From assembly GCF_002105155.1 (NCBI RefSeq), contig NW_019029037.1:62001-126000 (forward strand): a DNA stretch of 64,000 bases, given 5' to 3'. The translations under genes were made by a program, and so were the position numbers. Under the pieces are notes generated by a model. That model worked only from the letters and a program-made list of their open reading frames with translations, made no database searches and had not been told where the DNA came from. Shown here in pieces: positions 1 through 12,700 of this stretch. Numbering within the stretch: the stretch's first letter is position 1; the number at the start of each line of letters is the position of its first letter. Source of the stretch: Lobosporangium transversale. Its lineage: Eukaryota; Mortierellomycota; Mortierellomycetes; Mortierellales; Mortierellaceae.

Positions 1-54
1 ATCATCGTTATACTTTCTATCTCCCATTTCCCTCCTTTTCCTTTCTTTTTGCAG

Positions 55-111
55 GACAAGAACAAAGGTTACAAAGAGCACACTGGAAACGTACCGTTCC
101 TTGCTCTATAA
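55..111 (+). CDS. Possible terminal exon of an upstream gene (5' truncated by window edge)
   Basis: A pyrimidine-rich tract ends in TTTTTGCAG at 46-54 and looks like a splice acceptor. It is followed by a short open frame (DKNKGYKEHTGNVPFLAL, then stop at 109-111). The acceptor quality and clean stop suggest the last exon of a plus-strand gene that starts outside the window. The peptide is too short to assign to a family, and the phase is assumed. It could equally be chance. Confidence 0.3.
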   Translation, partial: DKNKGYKEHTGNVPFLAL

Positions 112-1298
112 AGGAGGAAAAAAATATAGAACATCGATTGTGTTCATCCAAGATTTTACGTCTTGAGTTGTTTACAACAATTTGAGAGTGAAGGAGACTG
201 AGAGCCCCTATAACGGCGCTCAGACACAGGTTGAACCCTTGATTTGCTCAGGACTAACATTAGATAAGATTAATCGGAAGAGCATATACTCCATAGGATC
301 ACAAATCATGTTTATTGAGAAGACCTCATTCAGAACTGATTTCAACTGCTATCTCTAAGCGACTTTACTTCCTCATGTTGTACACATACCCTTTTTCCTC
401 TTACTCTGCGGGTTAGAAAGTACGTCCCCGTGAATTTCATTCCGAGCGCTCCTTAATTTTTTGAGCAATTAAAGCAAGATGCGCACGAGGTTAGATTCTC
501 TTTCCCCTTCACTTTTTTCTTTTTTTCAGGCACACACACCACGCCTAACGCACAGGACGATGAAGCTAAACAAACAATTGGCTTGAAATGCTCCTGAAAA
601 TGATAAAAGCAAAGCTCCGGGTCTTGTAGAAAATATGGCTTAAGGATTAATCAATCCCTATGAACTTACCAGAGATTTGGCGCCAACATAACAGCATAGT
701 ACTAGGAGTCCTGGACGAGCCTATAATGCATTTCATCTGCTCATTACTTCAATGGTTTCACAAACCAATGAACATCACTTGGTGCTGAAGCATTACGCCG
801 AAAATAAGGATGACTCTTCATTGGACAAAAAAAGATAGGGCACCCAAGATGGATTAAAGTGAAATAATTAAGGAATTAAGGCTCTGTTAAACTGTTAAAG
901 AGAGTTTTTGCATGCAAAGCGCTTTCAGAATCGATTAAAGGCATCAAAACATGAGCCTTGTTCTTACTATCAATGTTATTTCACTTATCCTACTCCGTGC
1001 TGCTATCCTCCTTCCTCCAGGGAGACTCATTTATTCATTCTCAGCACTTGTACAATCTAAAGAGGGAGAAAAAGTCAGGGAGTTGAAAGGCTCCAAGGAC
1101 ATGGTATAAAAACCCAGCTCCAGGCCCTTATTGCCTCGATCGTCTTCTCTTTCTATTTCACCACGCATTTTATGACCCATTCCTTTATTGACATACTTTA
1201 GCCTTCCATAATTAACGATCCTTGCCTTTCCGGTGTTTCAGCCAAACCTCAAGTAGTCCTTTAAGTCCTCAGATATAGATCAAGTTTTGCTCCGCGTA
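112..1298. other. Intergenic region, chitinase promoter side
   Basis: No coding frame with fungal codon character or splice structure is visible here. The sequence is AT-rich with scattered short homopolymers. The last 200 bases hold the likely promoter of the chitinase gene, including the TATA-like site annotated separately. Confidence 0.5.
1104..1111 (+). promoter_or_regulatory. TATA-box-like element of the secreted chitinase gene
   Basis: The sequence GTATAAAAA lies about 190 bases upstream of the chitinase start codon. It is followed by CT-rich DNA typical of fungal transcription start regions. This is inferred from sequence only. Confidence 0.45.
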
Positions 1299-2689
1299 AT
1301 GAAGCCCCTCCATATCCTAGTCTCTGCTCTTTTGGGCGCAACCCTATCTACCCAGCATGTAGTCTCCGCCTTTAACCCTCTCGCCAAGAACAATGTTGTC
1401 AACTACTGGGGCCAAAAGTGAGTGCGAGCTATAAAAGATATCACCGACCCGAATTGGCAATCTCTGCTCCTATATACTGACCGTGACATTCTCCTATCTT
1501 TTTCGCGGGATCTGCTAGCTCAGTATCATTTACCGGAGGCACAGAGACTGATCTGATTGATTACTGTCAAGATAATACGGTGGATGTCTTCGCTGTCGCC
1601 TTCATCTCTTCGATCCAGAACGGTGCTCCAGTGCTGAACCTTGCAAATCACTGTTGGGATAAGTTCCCTGGTTCGAACCTCCTTAACTGTCCCAAGATTG
1701 GTCGTGACATTAAAGCTTGCCAAGCTAGGGGTAAAGCTGTAGTGATCTCGATTGGTGGCGCCTCAGGCTCATACTCCTTACCCGATGCCACATCTGGCCG
1801 TGCATTTGCTGAAAAGGTCTGGGACATGTTTTTAGGTGGATCGTCCACAACACGCCCATTTGGTGATGCAATCCTCGATGGCGTTGACCTAGATTTGGAA
1901 TCCGGTCAGAATGCAGGTTACGTAGCTTTCATTGCGACATTGCGTCAAAAGTTTGCTAGCTCATCCAAGCGCTTCTACATCACTGCCGCTCCTCAATGCC
2001 CCTATCCTGATCAAGCGACTAAGGAAGCTTTGGCGCAGTCCTGGTTTGATCTGGTCTGGGTCCAGTTCTATAACAATTACTGCGGTGTTCAGAGTTTCGG
2101 CACCAGCAACTTCAATTTTAACACATGGAATAATTGGGCCACGACTGTCTCGCAGAACAAGAACGTCCGCATTCTCCTCGGTGTCCCTGGGGGCCCTGAC
2201 GCCGCAGGATCTGGCGTGATCGATGCCAACAGGCTTAAAACAATCTTGGCCAGCATCCGTACCTATTCCAACTTTGGTGGTGTCATGATGTGGGATGCTG
2301 GCGTAGCTTTCAAGTCTGGTCTAGCTGCCGCTGCTGCTCAGTACCTACATGGGTCTTTAGTTGCTGCTGCTATTGAGCCTAGAAAATCGGAACTTGCACC
2401 TAGAGCCGATGCCCCAAGTCTCACTCCATCCAACGTGAAACTCTCTACTGTGGCCAAGCCTGCTTGGACTCTCCCTAAGGTTCCCATGCGCGGAGCCCAA
2501 GCACCTGTCCCTGCATTGACCACAACGATCAAGGTCTCGGCAGCTACCCCTACACTAGCTGTAAAGATTCCTAACGGTGTTGAAGGAAGCGCGCCGTACG
2601 TGTTCACTATCAAGCTCCAGGGAGATTCAGACGAAAATCCATCTCTGGCTAGCTTTGACATTGTCATTGCAGCTCAGTGCCAGAAGTAA
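1299..2689 (+). CDS. Secreted GH18 class III-type endochitinase
   Basis: Two exons, 1299-1417 and 1519-2689 (GT-AG intron, phase 2), give 429 aa. Residues 1 to about 23 form a signal peptide (MKPLHILVSALLGATLS...). The mature protein opens with NVVNYWGQNS, the first beta-strand signature of plant/fungal class III chitinases. The SIGGASGSYS motif follows, then the catalytic DGVDLDLE, where the Glu is the proton donor, and the late WVQFYNNYC and MMWDAG strands. The last roughly 110 residues are Pro/Ala/Thr-rich and lack a recognisable chitin-binding domain; they may be a linker or wall-associated tail. The enzyme should hydrolyse beta-1,4-GlcNAc linkages outside the cell, in wall remodelling or nutrition. 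A TATA-like element lies about 190 bp upstream. Identification as GH18 is firm; the exact substrate is inferred. Confidence 0.92.
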
Positions 2690-3811
2690 AGGAGCCATAT
2701 TTGCTTTGTCATTTTGTGGCCTTTTTTTTATTGATTGATTGATTTATAAAAAAAAAAAAAAAAAAAAAAAAAGTGGCACCACTCGGCAGGCCCAGCGCTG
2801 TCACGAATTTTCTGCAGGTTCCAGAGAATAAAAAAAAAAAAAAAAAAAAAAAACTTCATCCTCAGATAAATTAAAGGAAAGAAAGAAAAGAAATATTCCT
2901 GATGATTGCTGAAGCAAACGAACCTTTAAACAGTGATGTATTTGCTTTTAGTGAAGCGCTTCACGTGTTTTGAAGAATAGATCGTGCGGTTAAAACAATA
3001 ACTTATTATTCTATTTCACTATCCTATAAAGTACAATTTGAGATGGTTCAGGTTAGGCAGCAGTTGCAAGATCAGCAGGCTCGAGCAACGTTCTAAAATC
3101 TTGGCGTACTCCTAATATGAAGCCATTACACAAATCAACTAGCCAAAATGCACCTTTCAGATTCATCAGGGAAGACCCCTCCGGGAAAGCTTCAAAGGAT
3201 TTAGGGATGCCTGTTGTTTCAGTCAAAAGAACAAGGAAAAGTGACAAAGTAAACACTCAGTGTTGAAAAGGAGTTGATCTTGCAAAGTTTCTAATAAATT
3301 TAAGAGGCCCTTTGAGCAAGACGATGGAGGCCCATACGTTAAACAGGGATAGCCTGATCTGACGAAGAAGTAAATTTGTGCTCGATATTCTAAGACGAGA
3401 CCTCCCGATGTGAGGCCAGACAAAATATTTATTTGTAACTGACATATACTACTGCGAACATGCTTTCGCTGAAATATTTAGCACGAAGAAAAGAAAAAAA
3501 AGAGATATTTATATACACTTTACTTCTAATGGAGCCATTCTCTATTGTTTATTGACGATTTGTGGATTCCGAACGTGCAAGAGTCGTGTTTGCTGCTACA
3601 GGAGAGTGGTAGGTAGCGAATATATATCTCTAACTTAATGTATTCAAGGATCAAGAACTGGGTAGAATCTTAATAGGAAAGCTTAACAGGACAAGGTCAC
3701 AGGTACCCAGAATATACCATTCTTTCCATCCAATACAAGCACACGAAGAAAAAAAAAAAGTTCTTTATCTCATTGAAAAATTACATTTAGTCTTGTATCT
3801 ATTTCGCTTTT
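2690..3811. other. Intergenic region with two long poly(A) tracts and an unresolved minus-strand reading stretch
   Basis: Two A-runs of about 24-25 nt lie just downstream of the chitinase stop, near 2749-2772 and 2829-2853. Between 3053 and 3445 the minus strand holds two overlapping open frames in different phases, with hydrophobic stretches. I could not join them with convincing splice sites or recognise a family. They may be a decayed gene or chance. Confidence 0.35.
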
Positions 3812-4367
3812 CTACCGCTTGCGCTCAAAGTACTGAGAAGTGGACAAAAATGCAGCTCCTTGGTCAACGACCCACTCGCCAACTGTCAGGTATTTATCAA
3901 CGTAGGTACGAACATCCTCGCTCTCAATCTTGTGTGTGGCGACACTGTTGTATATCAAATATATTATGTCAATGCAATTGCTATGAATGAAACCTCCTTG
4001 ATTGCACAATTATCTAGCTCAATTCACAAAAAAAAGACTGTTATAAAAAAAATACCTTACCTCAAACCCTGGAATGATAGAAAAGAAGGAAGAAAAAAAA
4101 AAAGAGAAATAAGTATATGAATGAGCAAACGAATCAATGGCATCTGGATCTGAACCATCCTTCATCAGTTAAGCTCCTTTCCTGAAGTCCAAGAAATGAG
4201 GTTGTCAACTTTCTTTTCTTTATCTTTTTTTGAGCATGAGCATAAACATAAACATAAGCATAAGCATTCTTCCTTCCGTCCCTCCTTACAGTGCTACGCT
4301 TGATGCCCGCAAGTACAGCAGAAACAAGGACAGCGTCGGCAGTGTAGTGGACAATCTTGGAGATCAT
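3812..4367 (-). CDS. DUF1748-family fungal mini-protein with an 8-nt microexon
   Basis: Three exons (4367-4290, 4068-4061, 3944-3812) give 72 aa, matching the family's usual length of about 75. Exon 1 encodes MISKIVHYTADAVLVSAVLA then GIKRST. The 8-base exon GGTTTGAG adds Gly-Leu and two thirds of a Ser codon. The last exon encodes the conserved part with VDKYLTVGEWVVDQGAAF and ends in YFERKR. The microexon is bounded by CATTCCAG and GTAAGG and restores the family's RSTGL motif in frame. DUF1748 proteins are small, conserved in fungi and of unknown function; the hydrophobic N-terminus suggests membrane association. An alternative first exon (ATG ACT GTG followed by GTAAGC near 4490) could replace the first four residues. 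Confidence 0.85.
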
Positions 4368-4674
4368 AGTTGGGATGTTGATGAGAATTTTAATTCTTTT
4401 TTGTGAAAGAAGAAAGAGATTATATTTTTCCAAATTTGGATCTTTCAAATGCTTACTCAAGACAAGAGGCTGATGTGCTTACCACAGTCATGGCTCTGAG
4501 ATGAGATAGAGGCGACACAAATCAGCACATTTTCATCTGTAGTGTTAGTGGGCACTTCTATGTCCTTGACAAATATACGCGCTTTTTGACAGTTCTTACA
4601 CATGCTAAGGAGTAATGGAGAAAGCTATTTTGACTTGGACAGATGATATTTGTATTGAAGACATGCGATCTAGT

Positions 4675-5786
4675 CTATTGAAGATTGTCTGCTTGCTTAT
4701 CTTCATTTTGCTGGCGAATCCATTTTTTGATTTCAGTCCGACTCTTCAGATCCGCTTGTCGAATCGGCTCTGGTACTCTATATAACGAACACTGTCTGAC
4801 CAAGGCTACTGCGGTCGCTAATGAGACTTTATGTCCAATAGACACAAAAATAGGATTCTGTATTCCCGCTTCTATAATCTTTTTGTCATTTGCACGAGTA
4901 GCTGCAGAAAGAGCTGCTCCATATGTCTTCCCTGTGACTGTACCCTTCAACAACATCATGCCCTTAGTTTCTGGATGTTGCTGGACATAATCCCTGAAAA
5001 TGTACTTTAGCGCTGTCGGTTGAGCCCCCAGGATGGGGCCATCATTATCGATGACAAGGTAGTTTTTGGAACAGCCAATAGTTGGGATATGAGAGACAAG
5101 GCCCAAATGAGAGGCTAGACCGAAACCACGGGGATGAAGGATACCACAGCCATCAACCAAAATGATTTGAGGCACCAGTTCTGGATGGTTACTACGAAGA
5201 GTTTGGATCAAAGACAGAAGAGGCTCTACTTCACGGAAAGCGAGGTAACCTGCTATGTATGGAAGCGTTAATTTGACTTTTGCATGATCCTCATACACAA
5301 CCTGTGAGTTCAAAATAAAAAGAGAGAAATCAGACTTTTTTAGGTAACTTGAACGGTTGACGCCAATCATTTCTGTCCTGATTCTTTTCAAAACTTACTT
5401 CAAGTTCAGGATATGAAAGAACAATCAAGGATGCAATAGCGTCTTCATTGTTGCCAACAATAAAACTTAGATCAACACCGCCAATGTACTTTAATCCCTC
5501 TGTGCTTTCAATATGATACGTATCATCAGGGCTGAGTTCAAGTGTCCAGTCCGGATGGTCGTCTGTCTCAATCAGATTCTGCTTGAGGATGGATTGCTGT
5601 CTATCCCCAATTTTAAAGTTAGACAAAGGATTGTTCAGTTAGAAAATATTATTTTCTTAAAGTACAAAGTCCGCTTAGAAAATCCTACTTGGCCCATTCT
5701 TGCTTTTGGAGACTTGTTGGAATGCTGTATTGTGAATTACCAGAAGTACTGGTTGCAACTGCATCAGTGGTCATGTTGTCTACCAT
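4675..5786 (-). CDS. Endonuclease V (inosine-specific nuclease)
   Basis: Three exons (5786-5689, 5600-5399, 5301-4675) give 308 aa, close to other eukaryotic EndoV proteins. Family landmarks in order are IGGVDLSF with the first catalytic Asp, LAFREVEPLL with the catalytic Glu, and ILVDGCGILHPRGFGLASHL with the second Asp, followed by GCSKNYL containing the conserved Lys. The protein cleaves nucleic acid near deaminated adenine (inosine); eukaryotic members prefer RNA. The ATG at 5786 is chosen because it yields a first exon that splices in phase (TGGGCCAA joined to A) into the conserved Trp-Ala-Lys region. The gene is divergent from the TTI2-like gene, with about 160 bp between the start codons. 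The last ~35 residues are hydrophilic and variable. Confidence 0.9.
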
Positions 5787-5943
5787 GGCTTTTTTTCTTC
5801 CAAGATGTCAACGTTCAGGTTCAGGGCATAAATGTATTGATGCGCTTCTGCGCCTCTGTGCTGCGCCGCCAAAATGAGGCAAAATCCTTAAGGGTTATAC
5901 TATGTGAAGGAACATCAATGATCTTTAGCCTGGCTGCAATGCA

Positions 5944-8900
5944 ATGTTTTATAAAAGCGAAATGGATCCTCGAGGTAGAAGAAAAGTGCCGTGGAATGCC
6001 AGCACATGTGCCTTGGCTAAAGCATAATGAACGAACTCTTCCTGAGCTTGTAGCAGAAAGGATAACCACTAGTTTTTATTGTTACTCTTATTCGAATACT
6101 TCCAGTAGAGCATATCAACGTGCTTATATCTGAGAGCCAGCGCTCAGATCGACCAGAAATCCGCGCAAAAAGCTCCATAGGTCTCCTGTCCGTTGTCTCC
6201 GAGCTGGTAAAGGCCTCTGTTAAACATTCCTTGCCCAAGGCTCATTGCTTTCCTTAGTATATGATCCTATTAAACCGTTTGATTTTAAATAAACATTGAT
6301 TTCTATTTAGAGTACAATTATTAAAATCGAGGATCTAGGCAACACCAAAAACAGCACTAATGATCTGCAACTCTGGGACGATGTATGGGACTGCATTACA
6401 CGCAGTTTGACGGATGAATGGCCGCTTGTAAGGGAAACATTTCAGGAGCAACTCGTGAAAACACTTCAAGGATCCGACACTCTTAGAAAGGTCTTCCAGC
6501 AACCAGGATTCATAGATCAGGTAAAAATGCCAGAGGCACTAAGAAATGGGACGCTAGACATGGCTTTTAAGTATTGCCTTAACATTAACGCTTTTGTAGA
6601 TCTTGTTAGATATCGAAAGACGCCAGACCGAAATCAAGGATAGGATACGTACCTTGTCAGGTGTACTATCCTTGACAGGCATCATATTCAAGGAAGCGGA
6701 TGGTACAGAAATAAAAGTAGCACCAAGCAACACTTGGGATATGAAGAGCGTTATAACTGTTATTAAGATTGCAAAGAGCATATGGACGAGTACTCAAGAG
6801 GAGGTGCAGAAAACGAGGTACATATCACAGTCAATGATGTTGCAAGTCTCAAGCGATTGACCAACAGATATACCTAACACACGAAATATTTATCGCTTTT
6901 TATGACATCTAAGTCTCTCGAAACTATTGGCAGAATCGTTCACGGGCTTACAGGTCATTAAAGCATTAGGAGTACTGGCTACACCTCAACTAACTAGTCC
7001 TCAGCAGGTAATCATCAAATGAATGGTTGTAATTTTACATTATGCTTTCAAAACGTTAATATAAAGCACAAAGCTAACCCTACCTCAAACATTGCACATA
7101 GATATACCAATTCGCGGAGTTTTGTGAAACGATATTGCAATGGGTGGACATTACGGAAGATATGGACCATTCGGTGATCTATCTCCAAGGCTGTGAAATC
7201 CCCAGCACTAAGGATTGGGTGCTAACGCACTGGATGTGTGATCAACTCTGGATACCGTCAGTATTTGCATCTGTGGAATCCGTCAGGGAATCCTCGGCAA
7301 GTCAGACAATCGCGAAAGCATTTGTAGAGGCAGCGGCATTGATCATGAAATGTATCGGTTATATACTGAGGATTCAAACCGTAAGGCGCGCTTTTTTTTT
7401 TTTTTTTTTTTTACAAACGGAACGGCACATTTAGCTAACAGCTAGGCAACTAACTACTGTCACCCTCACTTTTTCATACTGCTTATGTGTGTAGGTCGAT
7501 AATACATACACTATTCATCGCTTAATTATTGCTTGTGCCTCTCATACCAACGACAATGACCTTTGGAATAGGCTGAGTAAATCTATCTCAAAGCAAACAA
7601 TTACCGAGGCCTGGAACAATCTGACGATCATTCGTGAAAAAACACCTTGGTCCATTAGCTCCGATGGTTCTATCATCCCTGCAACGGAGCCGAATTCTTT
7701 ATCTGGAGACAGAAACAACCATCGCATCAATAGGGTTATGGTCCCGGGAAGCTTCTCAGATCATATCATCCAGATTATCGAGAAAGAACTCAGACCTTGC
7801 TTTACGCATGTCAAAGCACAAAAACTAGTTGATCGTGCCAAAACTACAATCACTTTACATCAGGATAAAATAAGGAAAGAATCAGGACGAATGGTTGAGG
7901 ACATTAGCAATAACAGTGTTATACCAAGTTCAAAGAATGGGAATGGCTATATAACAGCTGGTGAAAATAGAGAATTGCTCATTCCCCATTCACAACAGCG
8001 ATCAAGGCAACCCATCGCTGCCAACCAAAACCGTATTTTGATCGCTCCTGTGACAGACACACCAAATGATGAAGAGGAAAACTGGGCGGCTATGGATACC
8101 GGCGAAGATGAAGGCCCTTCAATAACTTGTGTGAGCGGCTCAAGCGGCTTGCCATCTCAATCTAGGCGCTGGGACAAAACGTTTTTGGGATCCGTTCCTG
8201 TTGTGGAATGGTGCGCCCAGCAGCCGATTCAAGATATGAATCGAATTCATGAGGTGTTTATGCTCCTTGTTGGACCTATCTTAGCCATGACAGACTCATT
8301 ACAATACCAATACCGAATAAGAGGGTTAGATATGTTGACAAGATTCTTAATCCAGTATCATGATCAGGACTACCATCAGAAGCAGCCTTCAACCGCGGCA
8401 AAAGCAAAAACAGGGACACCACAAATGGATTCCAAGATTTGGATCAAGATTTTTACTCGTACAGGTTTAGACCAGGTTTTGGAACGCTCCTTGAAGCCAC
8501 TACTGGTCCCTATACAAGCAGGGCTCACGTTGACGCCACAACAGCAGCAACAGGATAGTTTACTCCCGATTGGAGACAGTGAGGAATTAGAAGCGATTTC
8601 GGCAGCCTTTAGGGCGTATTTAACTTTAATCCTCGTGAACACTGAGCCAGCTTACAAGCCCGTATCAGTCACTGATGATTCCTATACAGTATCTCTCAAA
8701 GAATCGAATAAGGGCGGACTGACGGTTGAGAACTTGTTTGTTCATGCAGTGTTAGCGAGTTTCCGTAGAGCGAACCCTTCCAGAGAATACAAAACCGTGG
8801 TGTTGCGATGGGCAACTGTTTTGATCCAACCAATTATTTCATTTGATTTTATTCGGGAAGAGCTTGTATCAAAGGATGGATACTCTCGGCAGAGAAATGA

Positions 8901-9245
8901 TCAGAAAAAACATAAAACGCAAAATCAACAGAGGACTAACCCGGAAAAGGGTTCTTTCAGCCTCGAAGTGTCAAATTCGGATATTCCGCAACAGAGTTTC
9001 CAGGGAATATATGGCATGGGTATTATAACAATCAAGTACCTCCCAACATTAATCCCATACATTTGTGGCATTTTGGATCTTTATTTCCCGTCCTCACCTC
9101 CTGAGGAACGCATTAAGAGCTTGGATCTGGCTTGGATATCTTCAAAGGCCTTGTATATGATCATGCTAGTTTCAAAGTCAAGGTAAAGCTCCTCCCAAGA
9201 AGATAGTATGATTAACTATGGGTGTTCCAGAGGGGCTTGCTTGAC

Positions 9246-9283
<38 letters not shown>

Positions 9284-9555
9284 ATGATAGAATCCCGCGG
9301 TATCGTGGCAAGATTTTAGCGGCTCTTGCGAGCTGTTGGGCCAACTCTCGTACTTATTCTGATGCTCTTTCCTCAGAATCTCTTAAAGATGCTCAAGCTC
9401 GTCTGGATCAAAGTCTTGTCGATGCAATGGGGCTCATCAAACAGATATGTCAACCTAAAATCGCAGAGGATGCACAGAACGGACTTGAGATAGACCTTAA
9501 AGTACTTCAGAACCTCGACCCTCCTGTCTTTAACCCTCTTTTTGTACCTCAATGA
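5944..9555 (+). CDS. TTI2-like HEAT-repeat protein (TTT complex subunit)
   Basis: About eight exons. The best-supported ones are 6600-6803, 6954-7007, 7102-7380, 7495-9182 and 9291-9555, all phase-consistent, giving roughly 940-960 aa. The C-terminal half matches the Tti2 family pattern. It includes a GMGIITIKYLPTLIPYI helix pair (compare the human RLGILTVRHL segment), then DLYFPSSPPEERIKSLDLAW and YRGKILAALASCW. Tti2 joins Tel2 and Tti1 in the cytosolic TTT co-chaperone that matures PIKK kinases such as TOR, ATM and ATR. The N-terminal ~330 residues are helical and HEAT-like but not recognised, making the protein nearly twice the length of human TTI2 (508 aa). The 5' end (start at 5944, exon 2 donor at 6207 or 6257) is uncertain, and a second gene fused or mis-joined at the N-terminus cannot be excluded. 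Confidence 0.68.
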
Positions 9556-9761
9556 AAGCAAGGTACTAACAATCGTAACAAAAATCAGTATGTTTTAATT
9601 AAGGGTGCAAATTTATAAGAAAAATACAATGAAATAGCTATACTAATGTTACTACAAAATATTAAAAATAATGTTGAAAAGGTGGCATGCATTTTTTTTT
9701 TTTTTCTTTGCGATGTTGATATGATAATGATAGTACGTAGTTCATTGTGACTTTAGCGGTC

Positions 9762-12700
9762 TTACAAAGCCATGGCCCAAATCTCAACGGTTTGGCAATA
9801 AAACTCTTCCTTGTCATTCTTGGGGCTGCTGCTTCGACTATATGGTCTATCAGCTGCTACTGACGGCTTGATCAGCGTCGGTGCACGCTGCTGTTCGCCA
9901 TTAGGGCCAATGATGATAGGATGTCGGCAGGCAGCAGCGAGAGGCTCGTTATCAAATGTCGCGCACTTTGCTGAATGCCCCATCTCTAAGTCAGAATGTA
10001 ACCAAAGTCCAAACTTGCCATCACCACCGCCTAGACCAATAAATCCAGGCTCGGACAACACCATATAATCGTTCTTTCCTGTCCATTTCCAGAATTGAAC
10101 CACTTTTTGCTTCCGTTTCCTCCGGCCGCTAGACGGCCCAGAACTTGGTATTGAAGAAGCAGGCGCAGAGTTTATCGGTCGCAGCGATGGTGAATTCGAT
10201 GGCGAATTTTCTAAGTGCTGATGCGTAGAAATTAACAGTGGTGACGGTGAACGTCTTTCTCCAGCGGTTAGACGATCATTCATGGCAGCATAGAGATCAC
10301 GGTGACGACCTTCAGCGTTGCTACTGGGTGTTGGTGAAGGTGAACGGGCAATCTGCGGTGTGGAAAGCTGCAGAGGCGAAGGTGATGCCAGAGGAGAGGG
10401 CGAAGATGGCGCTTGTAGGTTGGCTAACGTTGTCACACTCCAAAGGAAGCTAAACCAAAAAAAAAAAAAAAAAAAAAGAGGGTTAACAAATGGTATACAT
10501 CAAACTGATGTCAACCACAGAGATACTGCACAAGTCTACATACCACTCCCCAGTTCCATAGTATGACAGATTTGGCTTTAATTCCTCGGTGATGAACGCA
10601 CCAAAGACCTAGTAATAGAGCGACAAAAACGAACATTTGCGAGTGTTAAAATAAGAAACATGATTTGCATAATCAAAAACTGAAACCATCTTTACAGTCG
10701 TCGTAAGCTAAGAAACTTACACAACCTGTGCTATCCTTGATAGCCATAACCATAGGACCCTTGCCACGACAGCGGTGGAAAAGCGTTGTCATACTGATTC
10801 CATGCTGATCCGATGAGTAGACGAGGTTCCACTTTGTCGCGTTTCTCAATTTCCGCGGCAGTTGCATGCGAATCTAGCAAGTTAAGATGATATTCATGTT
10901 AAATTAGGGCGAAATCATTCCAGGATAACTTCATATGACCTCTTTCTGCTTAGTGTCATATTCAGCATGACAAAACGGTTAAAAAAAGGGAGGAATTCCT
11001 ACCTGCTGAGCAATCTCCGGTTCAAGCACTGGATCTGTATCATCATATCGGTCCAATAATAAAAGAGGGGGCAGCGCGCTCATCTGATCATCGCGTGCCA
11101 AAATGGGGGCTGTCACATTGGCTGGCAGAGAATCTGTGTTGTTTATATGGCTAACGTTGCTGGCATTACTCACTCCAGATGCATTAACCAGCATCCACGG
11201 ATCTTGGCCTGAACTTGCCGAGTTGGGCTCAATGTCGTGCGTATGATGGTGATCATCGCTTACGGCTGAAGACATGGATTCTCCCCAGTCTCCGCCGTTG
11301 ACTGTTGATTGTGTGGATCGAGGCGGTCCGTACTTGGGTTGCTCGGTGGTCACAAGCGAGAGGACCGCCTGCTTTGCTTTTCGAGGGATCATAATAGGCT
11401 GATAAATTGATGAAGAAGTGTTATGTCGTGAACGGTATCGAGTTCCAGTAGCACAGGAAGCTTGACTTTTTGGATCAAGCGAAATGTGACGAGAATGGTG
11501 TTGGTAGTGAGGGTGACTGATGGTCGATCGTAATGAGCCGCTGTTGTTACTGTTATGATTGCTGCCAATGTTATTGTCGGCTCTGGTACTTGTGGAGTCA
11601 AATGACGATTCCAATGAGGTTGATGCACTGACCACAGTAGATTCTGACTGCGGGAATGACGGATCACGGGCGAGCGGCGAAGTGGGAGCAGACACAGATG
11701 CAGTAATAGTTGCGCGAGCAATAGTCAATGGGCGAAACCTGTCTTGTTTCGCAAAAGCGAATGCACGACGGACCGCCGCCTTTGAGGGAGATACCGCTGA
11801 CGAAGGCGGATGGATAGGGACAGGCGGTGCTGTTGTCTCTGCAAAAAATGCAGTAAGGTAGTCAGGCGCCTGGTAAGTTCTACTGGGTTCCTGCGCAGGC
11901 GGGGTACTAGGACGACTTCTGACGATAGTAGTGGAGGCAGGCGGAGAGAGTGAAGCAGAAGATGGGGAAAGCGAAGCAAAGAACAAGGACGAACGCTTTT
12001 TGAGTGCAGCAGGCCTATAGCTGGAAGCACGGGGTGCACGGGTCGCAAAGTAAGCAGCGTCTGCAGGACTAGCAGTCGAGGGCGAGAGCGAGATACACTC
12101 AGCAGGTGAGATGTTGAGGGCAGACGAAGGAGCGGTAGAGAGGTCAACTATAGACTTTGAACGATAGAGGACTATGGGAGAGGATGGTTTCGACGATGTC
12201 AATGATCTTTGACGCTGGCTGTGGAGATTATTAGCAGACGCAGGCTGTGGTGAAGAGTAGTGCTTATCAGGGAGAACTATACAGAGACGTGGACAGCTCG
12301 CGTAACGTGAATGATGATTATGTGAAGGAGCTGGATAATTTTGGTTCAAGTGCTGGTCCTGGTTCTGGTCCTGTGGCTTCTGAGGCGAAGAATGACAATG
12401 TAGAGAATGAGCACCAGGAACAGAGGATTGAGGAGAGGAAACAGCAGAAGAGGATGATGATGACGAATCTGACGAAGCCGAGGATGAGAGTGCAGGAAGA
12501 GAAGAGGAAGAAAAAGTGGATGAAGTTGAGGAAGAAGTGGAAGTCAAGGAGGATAAAGAAGATGATGAAGAAGGTGGACTAGGACTGGAAGTGAAACTGT
12601 TTTTAGCTGTCGACTCTGAATGCTTGGCATCGTCTGCTGCCTCGTCAGCAGGGGTCATACTCAACTGTTTCTGCGCGCAGTCTGACGTCGAACCATTATC

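Noticed and set aside
3053-3445. Minus-strand frames with hydrophobic segments
   Set aside because: Not joinable with good splice sites; reported only as part of the intergenic description.
5513-6133. Plus-strand open frame overlapping the endonuclease V start and continuing to 6133
   Set aside because: It overlaps EndoV coding sequence on the other strand and does not splice in phase to the TTI2-like exons; the 5944 start does.
11389-12582. Several long open frames on both strands inside the TLDc gene's first exon
   Set aside because: They are shadows of the Ser-rich low-complexity reading frame; only the minus-strand frame splices into the TLDc domain.
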